A stretch of 64,000 bases of DNA from Deltaproteobacteria bacterium (GCA_007693595.1 REDI01000041.1:124001-188000), one strand, 5' to 3'; positions 43,922 to 53,684 are shown, counted from the stretch's first letter. The notes: generated from the letters alone by a model not told the origin. A program made the numbers and translations.

Positions 43922-44802
43922 GCGGTGGTCCCCCGCGGATCGGAGATGCAGGGGTCGAGCATCCAGTCATCGGCCCGAAAGGTCTTGGGGGAGGGACGAT
44001 GGCGACCTGCCCCCCGCACGCTCAGCCAGCGCTGGATCCAGGCGCGGATGCTCTCGGGCCAGACGTAGTGCCAGCCATCGAGGCGCTTCTCGCGTGCCAG
44101 CGCGAGCCCGGCGAGGTGGAGCGGGTGGTCGCGGACCGGCTCGCTTTGGTGCTCGCCTTGGGTAAACACGAGCTGCCCGGAGTCGTCGATGGCGAAGGGG
44201 CCGCCTTCGGGGGGGCGTCCGACGGCCCGAGCCCAGTCGAGCATCGCCTGAAGATCATCGGTGATGTCGGCGTTCTGCGCCATCTGTAAGAAAGCGCGCC
44301 CGCACGCGCCGGCGTCATCGGTCGCGCGGTGGGCGTCGACCAAGGGCACATCCAGCCGCTTGCACAGGTCGCCGAGCTTGTGGCTGCGGGCGTCGGGGAA
44401 GACCGCCATGGAGACATCGACGGTATCGACCTCGGCGAGGGGCTCGGGCCAAGGGAGCCCGACCCGAGAAAACTCGGCGGTGAGGAAGGCCATGTCGAAG
44501 GGAAAGTTGTGGGCGACGGCCACGCAGTCGCGCAGCAGAGCGTGGATCTCGGGGGCGACTTGAGAGAAGGTTGGTTTTCCGGCGACGTCGGCATCTTGGA
44601 TGCCCGTGATCTCGGTGACCTTCTTGGGGATGGGGATCTTGGGGTCGATGAGCCAGGAGTGAGGGGCTGCCTCGGCGATCTCGCCGGCTTCGTCGAGGGT
44701 GAAGACGATCGCGCCGAACTCGATCACCCGATCGCCCAGGAAGGGACGCAATCCTGTTGTTTCGGTATCGAAGGCGACGATGGGCAGGTGCTTCCAGCGC
44801 AT
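43918..44802 (-). CDS. DnaQ-fold 3'-5' exonuclease with C-terminal extension
   Basis: The 294-residue product has a DEDDh exonuclease core: DTETTG (12-17), VAHNFPFDMAFL in the middle, and HRATDDAGACG near 158-168, which completes the metal-binding set. The last 100 residues, with charged and Trp-rich segments (WHYVWPESIRAWIQRWL), are not part of the usual fold. The ATG at 44802 lacks a strong ribosome site. It may serve in repair rather than as the replicative proofreading subunit, since no polymerase gene is near. Overlap with the OmpA gene shows translational coupling. Confidence 0.85.
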   Translation of the reverse strand: MRWKHLPIVAFDTETTGLRPFLGDRVIEFGAIVFTLDEAGEIAEAAPHSWLIDPKIPIPKKVTEITGIQDADVAGKPTFSQVAPEIHALLRDCVAVAHNFPFDMAFLTAEFSRVGLPWPEPLAEVDTVDVSMAVFPDARSHKLGDLCKRLDVPLVDAHRATDDAGACGRAFLQMAQNADITDDLQAMLDWARAVGRPPEGGPFAIDDSGQLVFTQGEHQSEPVRDHPLHLAGLALAREKRLDGWHYVWPESIRAWIQRWLSVRGAGRHRPSPKTFRADDWMLDPCISDPRGTTA

Positions 44803-44881
44803 GTTCTCAGGGTATCAAGGGGACGATGTTGCGGGGAGGGCACATCAGACTTCTGGGCTGCGTACCGAAAGAGCGTGTGGC

Positions 44882-45436
44882 TCAGCCTTGAACCAAGGGC
44901 AGGACGGCTTCTCGCGCGGCCCGCTGGGCGGACTCGCGGTGGCTGAGCCACTCGGTGTGGGCGTTTGGACCGACGAGGTTGGACACTCCGAGGACCGCGG
45001 CGAACGGCACGCCGGCCTCGCGACAGGCGAGGGCGACGCCGAAGGACTCGAGGTGCTCGCACTGCCAGCCGTCGGAGAGGCGGCCCACCAAGACCTCGTC
45101 GGTGGTCACCGCGCCACAGGAGAGCACGGCGACCCGCGGGCCATGGATCGCGCTGGTGAGGTCGGCCGCACAGGGGATGGGCGAAGGGGGGCGAGGGACG
45201 TAGCCGAGGCCCATGGCGGCGACGCCGAAGGCGAGCCCGACCCGCTCCGCGACGACGACGGAGCCGATGGGGGGGCCTCCCGGATAAGCGCCACAGGTGC
45301 CCAAGAGGAGCACGGCGGTGGGGCGGCGCGCTGCGAGGGCTGCGGCCGCTCCGGCGGCGCTCGCAACGGGCCCGATTCCGACCGGGACCCCTTCGAGATC
45401 ACCCAGCTCTTCGGCTACGGCCGCCATCAGTAGCAT
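44882..45436 (-). CDS. Nucleoside phosphorylase-like protein
   Basis: The 184-residue product has hallmarks of the purine nucleoside phosphorylase/MTAN fold: LLLGTCGAYPGG, a CEHLESFGVALAC segment that takes the place of the usual VEMEAA-type substrate-binding helix, and VLGVSNLVGPNAH. It could be a futalosine hydrolase (menaquinone pathway) or another nucleosidase; neither can be chosen from sequence alone. The ATG at 45436 follows GGAGG by six bases; an upstream ATG would add 11 residues with no similarity. The exonuclease gene starts 79 bases downstream of its stop and may share its transcript. Confidence 0.7.
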   Translation of the reverse strand: MLLMAAVAEELGDLEGVPVGIGPVASAAGAAAALAARRPTAVLLLGTCGAYPGGPPIGSVVVAERVGLAFGVAAMGLGYVPRPPSPIPCAADLTSAIHGPRVAVLSCGAVTTDEVLVGRLSDGWQCEHLESFGVALACREAGVPFAAVLGVSNLVGPNAHTEWLSHRESAQRAAREAVLPLVQG

Positions 45437-45604
45437 CGCGCGCCTCCTATGCTGGTCTAGTCCATCCATGGCGTCTACGTCAACAGAGGTCTGGGTCCGT
45501 TGTCACGCGGGTCGACTCACCGGCCTTCCACGAGAGACTGCAGGCGGAGCCAAGGTGGCGCCACGCCAGTGGTCGTACAGAAAATGAAATGCTTGGAACC
45601 GCTC

Positions 45605-45633
45605 CTCTAGAGATATGGTCTATGTAACTAGAG
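45605..45633. promoter_or_regulatory. Inverted-repeat candidate operator upstream of the TetR gene
   Basis: CTCTAG (45605-45610) and CTAGAG (45628-45633) are perfect reverse complements separated by 17 bases, within an A/T-rich stretch about 175 bases before the TetR gene. TetR regulators often bind palindromes next to their own gene, but the spacing and distance are larger than usual, so this is weak evidence. Confidence 0.3.
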
Positions 45634-45669
45634 CATCGGCTGGGCGAGTCTGTCCCGTCCCTTCAGGTC

Positions 45670-45699
45670 TTGTGCACGACGGCTCAGGGGTGTGATATA
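45670..45699 (+). promoter_or_regulatory. Candidate promoter of the TetR gene
   Basis: -35 TTGTGC (45670-45675), 18-base spacer, and -10 GATATA (45694-45699) preceded by TG (extended -10). About 108 bases of leader would precede the ATG at 45808. Confidence 0.4.
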
Positions 45700-45807
45700 C
45701 CCGGTTCGTGGTTGGACGAACTCTCCCAAGGCGATCTCAGATACGGCCCCTCCTACCTTGAGAGTGTATTGTTCGGTCATTCCCCCCCGCACATTGAGAG
45801 GAGCCTC

Positions 45808-46386
45808 ATGGCCAAATCCCGCCGTCGAATCTCTCGCGAGGAGATCTTAGAGGGCGCTGCGACCATTCTTGAGTCGGGCGTCTTTGCTGATCTCACCGTC
45901 GACTCCCTTGCTCGTGAACTTCATATGAGCAAGTCGACACTCTACAAACACTTCGCGAGCAAGGACGACCTGATCGTCGCGCTGGTAGACAGACGCTGTC
46001 AAGATACGGAGCGAGAGCTCGAAGAAGCCAACTTCTTGACCGACTCCCTCGATGCGCTCAAGCTCATTTTCAAGATTTACGCGAGTCACGCCGCGCGGCT
46101 CCCTGCTGCGGTGATCCTCCAGTCCCACAAGCTTCCCAGGGGTAGCCAAGAGCGGGTCGAGCGCACCTCGTCGACCCTGGGGCGCTCGTTCCGGAGCGTG
46201 CTCAAGCGCGGAGTCGAGGAAGGAACCTTCACCGATGTGGGGTCCGAGCTCGCCGCGACCTGTTTCATCGCGTGCGCGGAAGGCGCGATGGTGGCCGCCG
46301 CTCGCGGGTCCGTCCAGTTGCCGCGCTCCGAGGCGGTCGAGTCCGTCCACAAGTTGCTACTTCCGGGGCTCGGCGTCTCCGTCTAG
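45808..46386 (+). CDS. TetR/AcrR-family transcriptional regulator
   Basis: The 192-residue product has an N-terminal helix-turn-helix: GVFADLTVDSLARELHMS then KSTLYKHFASKDDL, the family's signature YxHFxxKxxL. The C-terminal ligand domain is not specific. The ATG follows GAGAGGAG. The gene and its upstream region are less GC-rich than their surroundings, a possible sign of more recent acquisition. It is convergent with bcp. Target genes are not evident; the divergent nucleoside phosphorylase-like gene is the nearest candidate. Confidence 0.92.
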   Translation: MAKSRRRISREEILEGAATILESGVFADLTVDSLARELHMSKSTLYKHFASKDDLIVALVDRRCQDTERELEEANFLTDSLDALKLIFKIYASHAARLPAAVILQSHKLPRGSQERVERTSSTLGRSFRSVLKRGVEEGTFTDVGSELAATCFIACAEGAMVAAARGSVQLPRSEAVESVHKLLLPGLGVSV

Positions 46387-46403
46387 TGCCGCAGGGCTCG
46401 CCA

Positions 46404-46432
46404 CGACGTCCTTTCGGGGGGAAGGGACGTCG
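46404..46432. terminator. Bidirectional hairpin between TetR and bcp genes
   Basis: A 12-bp stem (46404-46415 with 46421-46432, one G-T pair) closes a GGGGG loop, between the convergent stops at 46386 and 46474. No long T-tract follows, but position and symmetry suit a shared terminator. Confidence 0.6.
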
Positions 46433-46473
46433 GGACCATCACGGATGCGGTCGCCCCATGGGTGTCCGGACGC

Positions 46474-46947
46474 TCACGCCGGTCCGAAGAGGTCATCGAC
46501 GCGGCGGAGCACGTCGTCGGCGTGCCCTTTGACCTTGACCTTGGGCCAGACGTGGCGGAGCACTCCGTGCTGGTCGAAGAGGAAGGTGCTTCGGATGATC
46601 CCTTCGTAGACCTTGCCGTAGAGCTTCTTCTCGCCCCAGACGCCCCAGGGCTTCAGGATGACGTGGTCGGGATCCGAGAGCAGGGGCATGGTCAGGTCGT
46701 ACTTGGAGGCGAAGTTCTGCTGCCTCTTCAGAGAGTCGGCCGAGACGCCGTAGATCTTCACTCCTCTGGACGCGAACTCACCGTCGAGGTCCCGAAAGGC
46801 GCAGGCCTCTTTGGTGCAGCCTGGCGTGTTGGCCTTGGGATAGAAGAAGAAGACGACGGGGTGACCGCGCAGGTCTTTCCACTGGACCTTGGTTTCATCG
46901 TGAGCGGTGAGGGTGAAGGGGTCGACGGGATCTCCGACGTTGAGCAT
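46474..46947 (-). CDS. bcp: Thioredoxin-dependent thiol peroxidase (Bcp-type peroxiredoxin)
   Basis: The 157-residue product reduces hydroperoxides using thioredoxin. The peroxidatic Cys44 in TPGCTKEACAF and the putative resolving Cys49 five residues later are typical of atypical two-Cys Bcp enzymes. The YPKANTPGCT stretch and TFLFDQHGVLRHVW near the C-terminus match the family. GGAG lies six bases before the ATG. The gene faces away from recQ, whose start is 112 bases upstream of its ATG. Confidence 0.95.
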   Translation of the reverse strand: MLNVGDPVDPFTLTAHDETKVQWKDLRGHPVVFFFYPKANTPGCTKEACAFRDLDGEFASRGVKIYGVSADSLKRQQNFASKYDLTMPLLSDPDHVILKPWGVWGEKKLYGKVYEGIIRSTFLFDQHGVLRHVWPKVKVKGHADDVLRRVDDLFGPA

Positions 46948-47059
46948 GACATCTCCGGGTCGTGGGTGGCGGGGTCCCTAACGCGAGCCCGCGGGAGCCG
47001 TGGGCTCGGGTCTCGGCCAGCGGTCGAACGCGCTACGGTCTGGCGCACAGGGAGGTGTG

Positions 47060-48871
47060 GTGCAGTCGCCCCTAGATGTCTTGCGTGGGATCTTCGGCTA
47101 CCCCTCCTTCCGCCCAGGCCAGCGCGAGGCGGTCGACGCGTTCCTCTCCGGGCGCGACGTGCAGGTCTTGCTGCCGACCGGGGGCGGCAAGTCGCTCTGC
47201 TATCAGGTGCCCGCGATCCTCCGAGCTGCCCAAGGCGCGACCTTGGTGATCAGTCCGCTCATCGCTCTGATGGACGACCAGGTCAGCGCGCTGCGGGACC
47301 GCGGGATCCGGGCGGTCGCGCTGCACTCGGCGATGCGCTGGCCCGAGGTGCGGGCCAGCCGCGAGGAGGCGCGCGAGGCCGTGCTGATCTACGCCTCGCC
47401 CGAGCGGCTCCGTACGGCGCGCTTTCGGCGCTGGCTGCGCGAGGTGGGGGTGGTGGCTGCGGTGGTGGACGAGGCTCACTGCGTGAGCCAGTGGGGTCAC
47501 GACTTTCGCCCTGACTACCGCCACCTCGACGCCCTCAAGACGGAGCTCGCGGTCCCGGTGATGGCGCTCACCGCCACCGCGACCCCCGAGGTCATGTCCG
47601 ACATCGCCGCGACCTTGTCGCTCACCGAGCCGGTGGTGGTTCGCGGGGACCTCTCGCGCCCGAACCTCACCTGGAGCGTCGAGCATGTGCGTGGCGATGC
47701 GGCGCGAGCCGAGCGGGCCGCCGAGATCGTGGCCGAAGCGGTGGCCAAGGGGGGGCGCGCGCTCCTGTATGCGGCGACCCGTAAGCGGGTTCGATCGACC
47801 CACGAGGTGTTGCGGCGGGCGGGGCTTCGCGCCGAGTGGTATCACGCGGGTCGGACCCCGGAGGTCCGTCAGCGGGTGCAAGACGCCTTCGCTTCAGGCG
47901 AGGTGCGGGTGCTCGTCGCGACCAACGCCTTCGGCATGGGGGTCGATCTTCCAGACGTTCGGGCCGTGGTGCACGTCCAGGCCCCCGGCAGCGTCGAGGC
48001 CTGGATGCAGGAGGCGGGCCGGGCGGGGCGGGACGGTCTGCCGGCCCGGTGCGTGCTCCTCTACAGCCCGCAAGACGCGCTCACCCATCAGCGGCTCCGT
48101 GGGAAGGGCGCGCGACGAGGGGCGGAGCAGAGCTGGGACCGCATGCAGGGCCTGATCTATAGCGCGGAGTGCCGCGAAGTGGCCATGGTCCGGACGTTCA
48201 CCGGCCATTCGGGTCCAGCGTGTGGGCGCTGCGATGCCTGTCGGCGTCCCAGGGAGGTGGCGGCGCAGGTCGCGCAGACCCGCGAGCAGCTCTCCTCGGC
48301 GCGAAGCGCACGGCGCATCAAGGCGCGCGAAGAGGCCTCGGTGCGCCTGGACGCCGAACAGCTCGACTTGGTGGTGGGCTTTGTCGAGGGGCTGCGCAAG
48401 CCCCTCGGGCGCCGCTTGATCGCCAAGGGGCTGCGCGGATCCGCGGCGAAGGACGTCAAACGCAAGAGGCTCTCCGAGAACCCTCACTACGGCGCCCTTC
48501 GCGGCACGCCCGAGGTCGCGATCTTCCGCGCCCTTGACGACCTGTTGGAGCAGGGTCGACTCGCCCCAAAGGGTCGCAAGTATCCAACGCTCTGGATCCC
48601 GGACAAGCCGGTTCGCAAGCGATCCTCGAACGGCACGCGCCAGCGCGGCGAGCCGCCTCTGCCCGCCGCGCTTCGCGCCTGGCGTCGCCGCGAAGCTCGT
48701 CGTCGCAGGATCAAAGCGTATCAGGTCTTTCAGGACAAGACCCTGCACGCCATCGTCGCACAGCAGCCCCAGACCGTCGCGGAGCTGGCGTCTGTCCCTG
48801 GTATGGGTCCGGTTCGGCTCAAGAAGTACGGTCAAGCCATTCTCGAGATCCTACGGGAGCATGGCGGCTAG
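47060..48871 (+). CDS. recQ: ATP-dependent DNA helicase RecQ
   Basis: The 603-residue 3'-5' helicase has Walker A LPTGGGKS (Lys44), DEAH (137-140) in [20 protein letters not shown] (split here at about 20 residues), a zinc-binding CREVAM...CGRCDAC cluster (about 370-395), and a C-terminal HRDC-like domain ending in [13 protein letters not shown]. The GTG at 47060 follows GGAGG by four bases. It probably acts in recombinational repair. It ends 12 bases from the convergent DsbD-like gene. Together with XPB, Bax1 and the exonuclease it makes this part of the window rich in repair functions. Confidence 0.95.
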   Translation: MQSPLDVLRGIFGYPSFRPGQREAVDAFLSGRDVQVLLPTGGGKSLCYQVPAILRAAQGATLVISPLIALMDDQVSALRDRGIRAVALHSAMRWPEVRASREEAREAVLIYASPERLRTARFRRWLREVGVVAAVVDEAHCVSQWGHDFRPDYRHLDALKTELAVPVMALTATATPEVMSDIAATLSLTEPVVVRGDLSRPNLTWSVEHVRGDAARAERAAEIVAEAVAKGGRALLYAATRKRVRSTHEVLRRAGLRAEWYHAGRTPEVRQRVQDAFASGEVRVLVATNAFGMGVDLPDVRAVVHVQAPGSVEAWMQEAGRAGRDGLPARCVLLYSPQDALTHQRLRGKGARRGAEQSWDRMQGLIYSAECREVAMVRTFTGHSGPACGRCDACRRPREVAAQVAQTREQLSSARSARRIKAREEASVRLDAEQLDLVVGFVEGLRKPLGRRLIAKGLRGSAAKDVKRKRLSENPHYGALRGTPEVAIFRALDDLLEQGRLAPKGRKYPTLWIPDKPVRKRSSNGTRQRGEPPLPAALRAWRRREARRRRIKAYQVFQDKTLHAIVAQQPQTVAELASVPGMGPVRLKKYGQAILEILREHGG

Positions 48872-48883
48872 CGCTCGGCGGAC

Positions 48884-51319
48884 TCACGATCCTGTGGCGC
48901 GCTCGATCGCATCGCGGATCATGCCAGGAGTCAAAGCTTCGCCGAGGGGAATCGCAGGCTTGTTGGGATCGGCAGGTAGAACGACGTAGAAGGGAACGCC
49001 TGCGCGCTGGTAGCAGCCGAGCCACGAGGTGATGTTTGGATCGTTGTTCGTCCAGTCGCCCTTGAGCGGCACGACGTCGTGATCTTCAAAGACCTTGGCG
49101 ACCGCGTCGGTCTCGATGACGGTCTTCTCATTGACCTTGCAGGTCAGGCACCACTCGGCGGTGAAGTCGAAGAAGAGCGGCCTACCCTCGTAGAGATGGT
49201 CGGTCTGCTCCTCGCGGTAGCGCGCGAGCACCGAGGCCATACGCTCCTCGGTGAGGAGGTGCCAGGGGATCAGGCCCTTGCCGTCCTGCTCGATCAGACG
49301 GCGCTCCTTGGGCTCGAACTCCACGAAGAAATAGCCGCCGATGACCAGGGCGATGAGGGCGGCGGCCAAGGCGAGGAGCTGCCGGCTCCAGCCGGCGGCG
49401 ACGCCCCCGAAGTGCCCGTAGATCCAACTCGCGAAGCCCAGCACCCCCAGGAAGAGCACGAAGCCGATGGTCGACTCCGGGGTGATCTGTTCGGCGAGGA
49501 CCGTGACGAGCCACAGCGCGGTCGCGACGAGGGTGAAGCCCATCACCTGCTTGAAGGTCTCCATCCATGGGCCGGGCTGGGGAAGCAGGCGGTAGAGGGC
49601 GGGCACCAGCGCGATGAGCAGGAAGGGGGCGGCCAGTCCGAGCCCCGCAGTGAGGAAGAAGAGCACGATGAAGGGCGGGGACTGGCTGAACGCGAAGCCC
49701 ATGGCGGAGCCGAGGAAGGGGGCGGAGCAGGGTGTGGCGAGCAGGGTCGCGAAGATGCCGGTGAGGAAGTACCCGGCGGGGCCTTCCTTGTGGCTGGCCT
49801 GGGCGGCTTGGTTGGCCCCCAAGGCAGGGATCTCGAAGACTCCGAAGAGGGAGAGCCCAAAGGCGAAGACGATGGCTGAGAGCGAGGCGACGTAGAGAGG
49901 GGAGTGGAACTGCACGCCCCACCCTACGCTCTGGCCGAAGCTCACCTTGGCGATGACCACCGCCAGCGCTAGCGCGAGGAAGGAGGCTAGGATCCCGGCG
50001 GTGTACGAGAGACCTTCGGTCACGCGCTCCGACGTGGAGTCTGTGCGCTGCTCGACCAGGCCGTAGAGCTTGAGGGTGATGACCGGCAACACGCAAGGCA
50101 TGATGTTGAGGATGAGCCCGCCGACGAAGGCGCCGAGCAGCATCAGGAGCAGGGTCATCCAGCCGTCGTCGCGGATGGAGGAGGTCGACTCGACGGAGGC
50201 CAGCCCGACGGTCATGGCGTGGCAGGTGGCGTCGTCGACCGCGGGCGAGGCTCCCTCAGCGAGCGGGACGGCCGGGGTGGCGGCGGATTCGGCGCTCCCA
50301 TCGCTCACCGTAGGGTCCCAAGGCACCTCGATACCAAACTCGGTGAAGACGCGCTCCCCGTCGATCACGAGCTGCCAGAGCCCCCCGATGTAGATGGGAC
50401 GGCTAGAAGGCACCTCGTAGGCCTCGCCCTCGAGCTGAACCACGAGGCTCCCGTCGTCTTGCGGCTCGAACCGGGTGGCATCGACCCAGAGCGCGTCTTT
50501 GTCATTGTGATGGATGAGGGTGGGCCAGGGATCTTCGCCGAGGGGCTCGTGGGGGCCCAGCGTGCGACCCTCGGCCGGCTGGATCGAGAAGGTCACCCTC
50601 CAGGTTTTGTCTGGGCGCAGGCCGTCGGTGGGGGTGAAGCTGGCCTCGAAAGAGACGCGATCGCCGAGGTCGGCCGTCGGCGAGGGGTGCTGCGCAGCGA
50701 AGTGATCGAAGATCGGAGCCAAAGCGCCGTCTTCGGGCGCTGGAGCGTCGGCGGGCAGCACCTCGAGGGTGGTGCGGACCTCGCCCTCGCCCGGGATGCA
50801 GTTGACCTCGCAGGTGAGCCATGTCGCGGCGGCGCCGAGGGGGATGGGGCCGGGGGGATGATCGCTCGGCAGGGTCAGCTCGGTGAAGAAGAAGGCCTGA
50901 TGATCGTAGCCATAGCTGATGATCCCCTCGAGCTCGAAACGCTGGGGGACCGGGTAGGCGTAGGGGGAGAGCTGCACGCCTTCGGGTGTGGTCCAGGTGA
51001 TGTCGGTAGGCATTCCGACATCGGGGTTGAACTTCCAGTAGGTGTGCCACCCCTCGTCTTGCTCGAGCCAGAGCCCCAGACGCACGGTGTCGCCGGGGCG
51101 GGCTTGGGGCTTGTCGGTGAACAGCCGAAGCTCCACCTGGTGCGGGGAGTCGTCGCGGTTGGTCGGTCGGAAGACGGCGCTTTCAGGCAGCCCCCCCATG
51201 TCGACCTCGGGTGGGGGAGGTGGCCCGGGGGTGGCGGTGCCCGCTGCGAGCGCAGGGGCGACGATCCAGAGGATCGCGGCGAGGGCGAGGTGAATGAGGA
51301 AGTGCATGGCGAGCCCCAT
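48884..51319 (-). CDS. DsbD-like protein-disulfide reductase
   Basis: The 811-residue product has a signal peptide, an N-terminal periplasmic domain with paired Cys (WLTCEVNCIPG, about 169-173), about eight transmembrane helices containing a membrane Cys in each half (MPCVLP and TPCSAP), and a C-terminal thioredoxin-like domain with CLTC (about 728). This pattern transfers electrons from cytoplasmic thioredoxin to periplasmic proteins. The long N-terminal domain is of the DsbD_C/DsbC-binding type found in many Gram-negatives. An alternative start at 51307 (four residues shorter) is as good. Convergent with recQ. Confidence 0.9.
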   Translation of the reverse strand: MGLAMHFLIHLALAAILWIVAPALAAGTATPGPPPPPEVDMGGLPESAVFRPTNRDDSPHQVELRLFTDKPQARPGDTVRLGLWLEQDEGWHTYWKFNPDVGMPTDITWTTPEGVQLSPYAYPVPQRFELEGIISYGYDHQAFFFTELTLPSDHPPGPIPLGAAATWLTCEVNCIPGEGEVRTTLEVLPADAPAPEDGALAPIFDHFAAQHPSPTADLGDRVSFEASFTPTDGLRPDKTWRVTFSIQPAEGRTLGPHEPLGEDPWPTLIHHNDKDALWVDATRFEPQDDGSLVVQLEGEAYEVPSSRPIYIGGLWQLVIDGERVFTEFGIEVPWDPTVSDGSAESAATPAVPLAEGASPAVDDATCHAMTVGLASVESTSSIRDDGWMTLLLMLLGAFVGGLILNIMPCVLPVITLKLYGLVEQRTDSTSERVTEGLSYTAGILASFLALALAVVIAKVSFGQSVGWGVQFHSPLYVASLSAIVFAFGLSLFGVFEIPALGANQAAQASHKEGPAGYFLTGIFATLLATPCSAPFLGSAMGFAFSQSPPFIVLFFLTAGLGLAAPFLLIALVPALYRLLPQPGPWMETFKQVMGFTLVATALWLVTVLAEQITPESTIGFVLFLGVLGFASWIYGHFGGVAAGWSRQLLALAAALIALVIGGYFFVEFEPKERRLIEQDGKGLIPWHLLTEERMASVLARYREEQTDHLYEGRPLFFDFTAEWCLTCKVNEKTVIETDAVAKVFEDHDVVPLKGDWTNNDPNITSWLGCYQRAGVPFYVVLPADPNKPAIPLGEALTPGMIRDAIERATGS

Positions 51320-51387
51320 GGTCGATGTCGGGCCGCCTAACCTATCGGCTCGCCGCAGGAGAGGGGGTCATACTTGGCCGCAACAGG

Positions 51388-51774
51388 TCACGCTCCGTCG
51401 CCGCCGTAGCTCTTTTCTTCGAGCAAGGGGGAGCCTAGGCGCTCGTTGAGCTGGCGCTTGAGCTGGGCGCGGCGGTCGTTGAGCTGGTAGACCGACCGCG
51501 CCAGGGCGATGAAGCGCTCGCCGAAGTCCTCTGCTGCCTCGTGCTGTCGAAGCGCGTCTTCCACTTGCCACAGCGCTTCGTTGACCTGGGCGAGCTCCTG
51601 GGCCTCGGGGAGCCCTCTCCAGGCAGGCAGGTCGTGATCCCTCCAGGCGGCGTCGAGGGCGTCGAGCTCGCGCCTGGCGTTCGCGCGCGCTCGGGCGCTC
51701 GGTAGGCGGGTGATCTTGAGCTGGAGGATCGTGATCTTGTCGATCACCTCGGCGTGGGGGACCTCAACCTTCAC
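51388..51774 (-). CDS. DUF6165 family protein
   Basis: The 128-residue product starts with KVEVPHAEVIDKITILQLK and continues as a helical, charged sequence (RANARRELDALD, VYQLNDRRAQLKRQLNE), matching the DUF6165 family, whose members are often near polysaccharide genes but have no proven role. It starts with GTG inside the end of the symporter gene (11-base overlap), so translation is probably coupled. No membrane or catalytic features. Confidence 0.75.
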   Translation of the reverse strand: MKVEVPHAEVIDKITILQLKITRLPSARARANARRELDALDAAWRDHDLPAWRGLPEAQELAQVNEALWQVEDALRQHEAAEDFGERFIALARSVYQLNDRRAQLKRQLNERLGSPLLEEKSYGGDGA

Positions 51775-53593
51775 GGAGGACCTCGGCGGTGTGTTGTCGA
51801 AGCAGGATCCCCGTCAGGGGGGCGCAGCCTAACGCGAGGGCAAGGGCCGGCAGACCCCACCACAGCTCCCCTAGCAGGACCCAGCCCGTCCCGAGCAGGG
51901 CGCCGTAGATGCAGACCACGGCGCTCGAGATCGCAGCGAGGAGCCGGAGCACAGGCAAGGAGGGACCGCGGAGGTGGGCGGGCCAGCCGGGCCCGCCCGG
52001 ACGGACCCGCGCGGCGAAGGTCGCGAGCGTCGCGGGATCGACGGGCGGGGTGAGCAAGGTGACGATCAGCGCGAGCGGGACACTGAAGAGCACGGTCAGA
52101 CCTGCGCTGAAGGGGAAGGAGAGCCAGCCGGCGGGGACGGCGTCCAGCCAAGGCCAGGCACCGCCCTCGACCAGATCAGGGTGTCGGGCCGCCAGCACGC
52201 TGAACACCAGGGTCAGCACTGCCGCTGAGGCCATCGTGCTGATCTCGCTCCACGCGTTGATCCGCCACCAAAGCCACCGCGCCATGTAGACCGCCCCGAT
52301 GCCGGCCGTGACCGAGAGGGCGAGCTTCCAGGCCGTGCCGATGTCGGCGATCGCGAAGCTCGCCACGGCGCCCACGCCCGCGAGCAAGACGACGGAGATC
52401 CGGCTCGCACGTACCTCGTGTGCGGGCCACTCCCAGCGTCGCGCCAGAGGATGCCAGACGTCGTTGACGATCAAGCTCGCCCCCCAGTTGAGGTGGGTGT
52501 CGACGGTGCTCATGAAGGCCGCGAGGAAGCTCGCCACCATCAGCCCGAGCGCTCCTGCGGGGAGCAGGGCGATCATCATACGCGGGTAGTAGGTCTCGGC
52601 GTCTTCCACCGGCCCCAGCATCGCCATCCCGGCGAGCCCGACCAGGATCCAGGGCCAGGGGCGTAGCACCAGATGGGCGATGGTGAACCAGAGGTAAGCC
52701 CAGACCGCATGGCGCTCGTCCTTGGCCGCGAAGAGGCGTTGCGCGAGGTAGCCGCTGCCGTCACTGTTCGTCCCCGACCACCACAGCAGGCCGAGCAACA
52801 CCGCCAGTCCTGCCGCGGCGCCATCGAAGCCACCTTCGGTGGGGATCAGGGCGACCGTCGAGGACCAGTCGAAGCCGTGCTCCGAGAAGCCCTCTTGCAG
52901 GCCCGGAAGACCGCCCACCGCCTGCCAGGCGACGAGGGCGAGCACCACGCTCGTGCCGATGGCGAGCACGAACTGCATGAGGTCGGTCACGACCACTCCC
53001 CACAGACCCGATGCGGCGGTGTAGATCACCGTGAACACGAACATGGCGCCGACCAGGATCGTCGCGAGAGAGAGGTCCCCCAATACAGCCAGGGCCGGCC
53101 AAAGCTCTCGGGCGGGGGTCTCGGCGTTCACCCCCAGGAGCGTCGCGCCGATCTTCACCATGGCCTTGATGACCCAGGCGAGGACGACGCCGTTGTAAAA
53201 CACCCCGAACCAGATGGCCTTGAAGCTCCGGAGCCATCGTCCGGTGCCCGGTCCGTAGCGCAGCTCGACCAGCTCCGCGTCGGTGAGCACGCCCGAACGA
53301 CGCCAGAGCGGCGCGAAGAGGAAGACCGACACCATCCCGGTCAGCCCGAAGGTCCACCAGACCCAGTTCTCGGCGATCCCATGGGTTGCCACCCATCCGC
53401 TCACCGCGAGCGGGGTGTCGGCGGCGAAGGTGGTCGCGACCATCGAGGTCCCGACCACCCACCACGGCAGGCTTCGACCGGCAGCGAAGAAGTCTTCCGC
53501 CGAGCCCGAGGCGCGCCGCGCGAACCACAGCCCCGCCGCGACCGAGAGGCCGAGCCAGGCCAAGATCACCGCGATGTCCAGGGGGGCGAGCAC
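51764..53593 (-). CDS. Sodium:solute symporter family protein
   Basis: The 609-residue product has about 13-14 transmembrane helices and the SSS-family motifs: SAEDFFAAGRSLPWWVVGTSMVATTFAADTP (in part near residues 30-60) and a central GLMVASFLAAFMSTVDTHLNWG. It would import a solute with Na+. The exact solute cannot be told. The GTG at 53593 is chosen because it opens the first helix; upstream sequence is non-hydrophobic and overlaps the divergent protease gene's control region. No good ribosome site is seen. Confidence 0.88.
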   Translation of the reverse strand: MLAPLDIAVILAWLGLSVAAGLWFARRASGSAEDFFAAGRSLPWWVVGTSMVATTFAADTPLAVSGWVATHGIAENWVWWTFGLTGMVSVFLFAPLWRRSGVLTDAELVELRYGPGTGRWLRSFKAIWFGVFYNGVVLAWVIKAMVKIGATLLGVNAETPARELWPALAVLGDLSLATILVGAMFVFTVIYTAASGLWGVVVTDLMQFVLAIGTSVVLALVAWQAVGGLPGLQEGFSEHGFDWSSTVALIPTEGGFDGAAAGLAVLLGLLWWSGTNSDGSGYLAQRLFAAKDERHAVWAYLWFTIAHLVLRPWPWILVGLAGMAMLGPVEDAETYYPRMMIALLPAGALGLMVASFLAAFMSTVDTHLNWGASLIVNDVWHPLARRWEWPAHEVRASRISVVLLAGVGAVASFAIADIGTAWKLALSVTAGIGAVYMARWLWWRINAWSEISTMASAAVLTLVFSVLAARHPDLVEGGAWPWLDAVPAGWLSFPFSAGLTVLFSVPLALIVTLLTPPVDPATLATFAARVRPGGPGWPAHLRGPSLPVLRLLAAISSAVVCIYGALLGTGWVLLGELWWGLPALALALGCAPLTGILLRQHTAEVLREG

Positions 53594-53684
53594 GGCGTCG
53601 AGCGTACAGCAGGTCGAGCCTCGTGGCGACTGGACGCGCGAACTCTCTTCCGTTGCGATAAGGTGTGGCCCTGCGGAGGTGCCC

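Larger units (their letters stand above)
45437..45807. other. Divergent intergenic region between phosphorylase-like and TetR genes
   Basis: These 371 bases are visibly richer in A/T than the neighbours, especially 45570-45700. They contain an 8-bp palindrome CTCTAGAG (45605-45612) and a second CTAGAG (45628-45633) that together form a spaced inverted repeat, a possible operator. A candidate plus-strand promoter near 45670-45699 is listed separately. No ORF with a credible start is visible. Confidence 0.5.
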
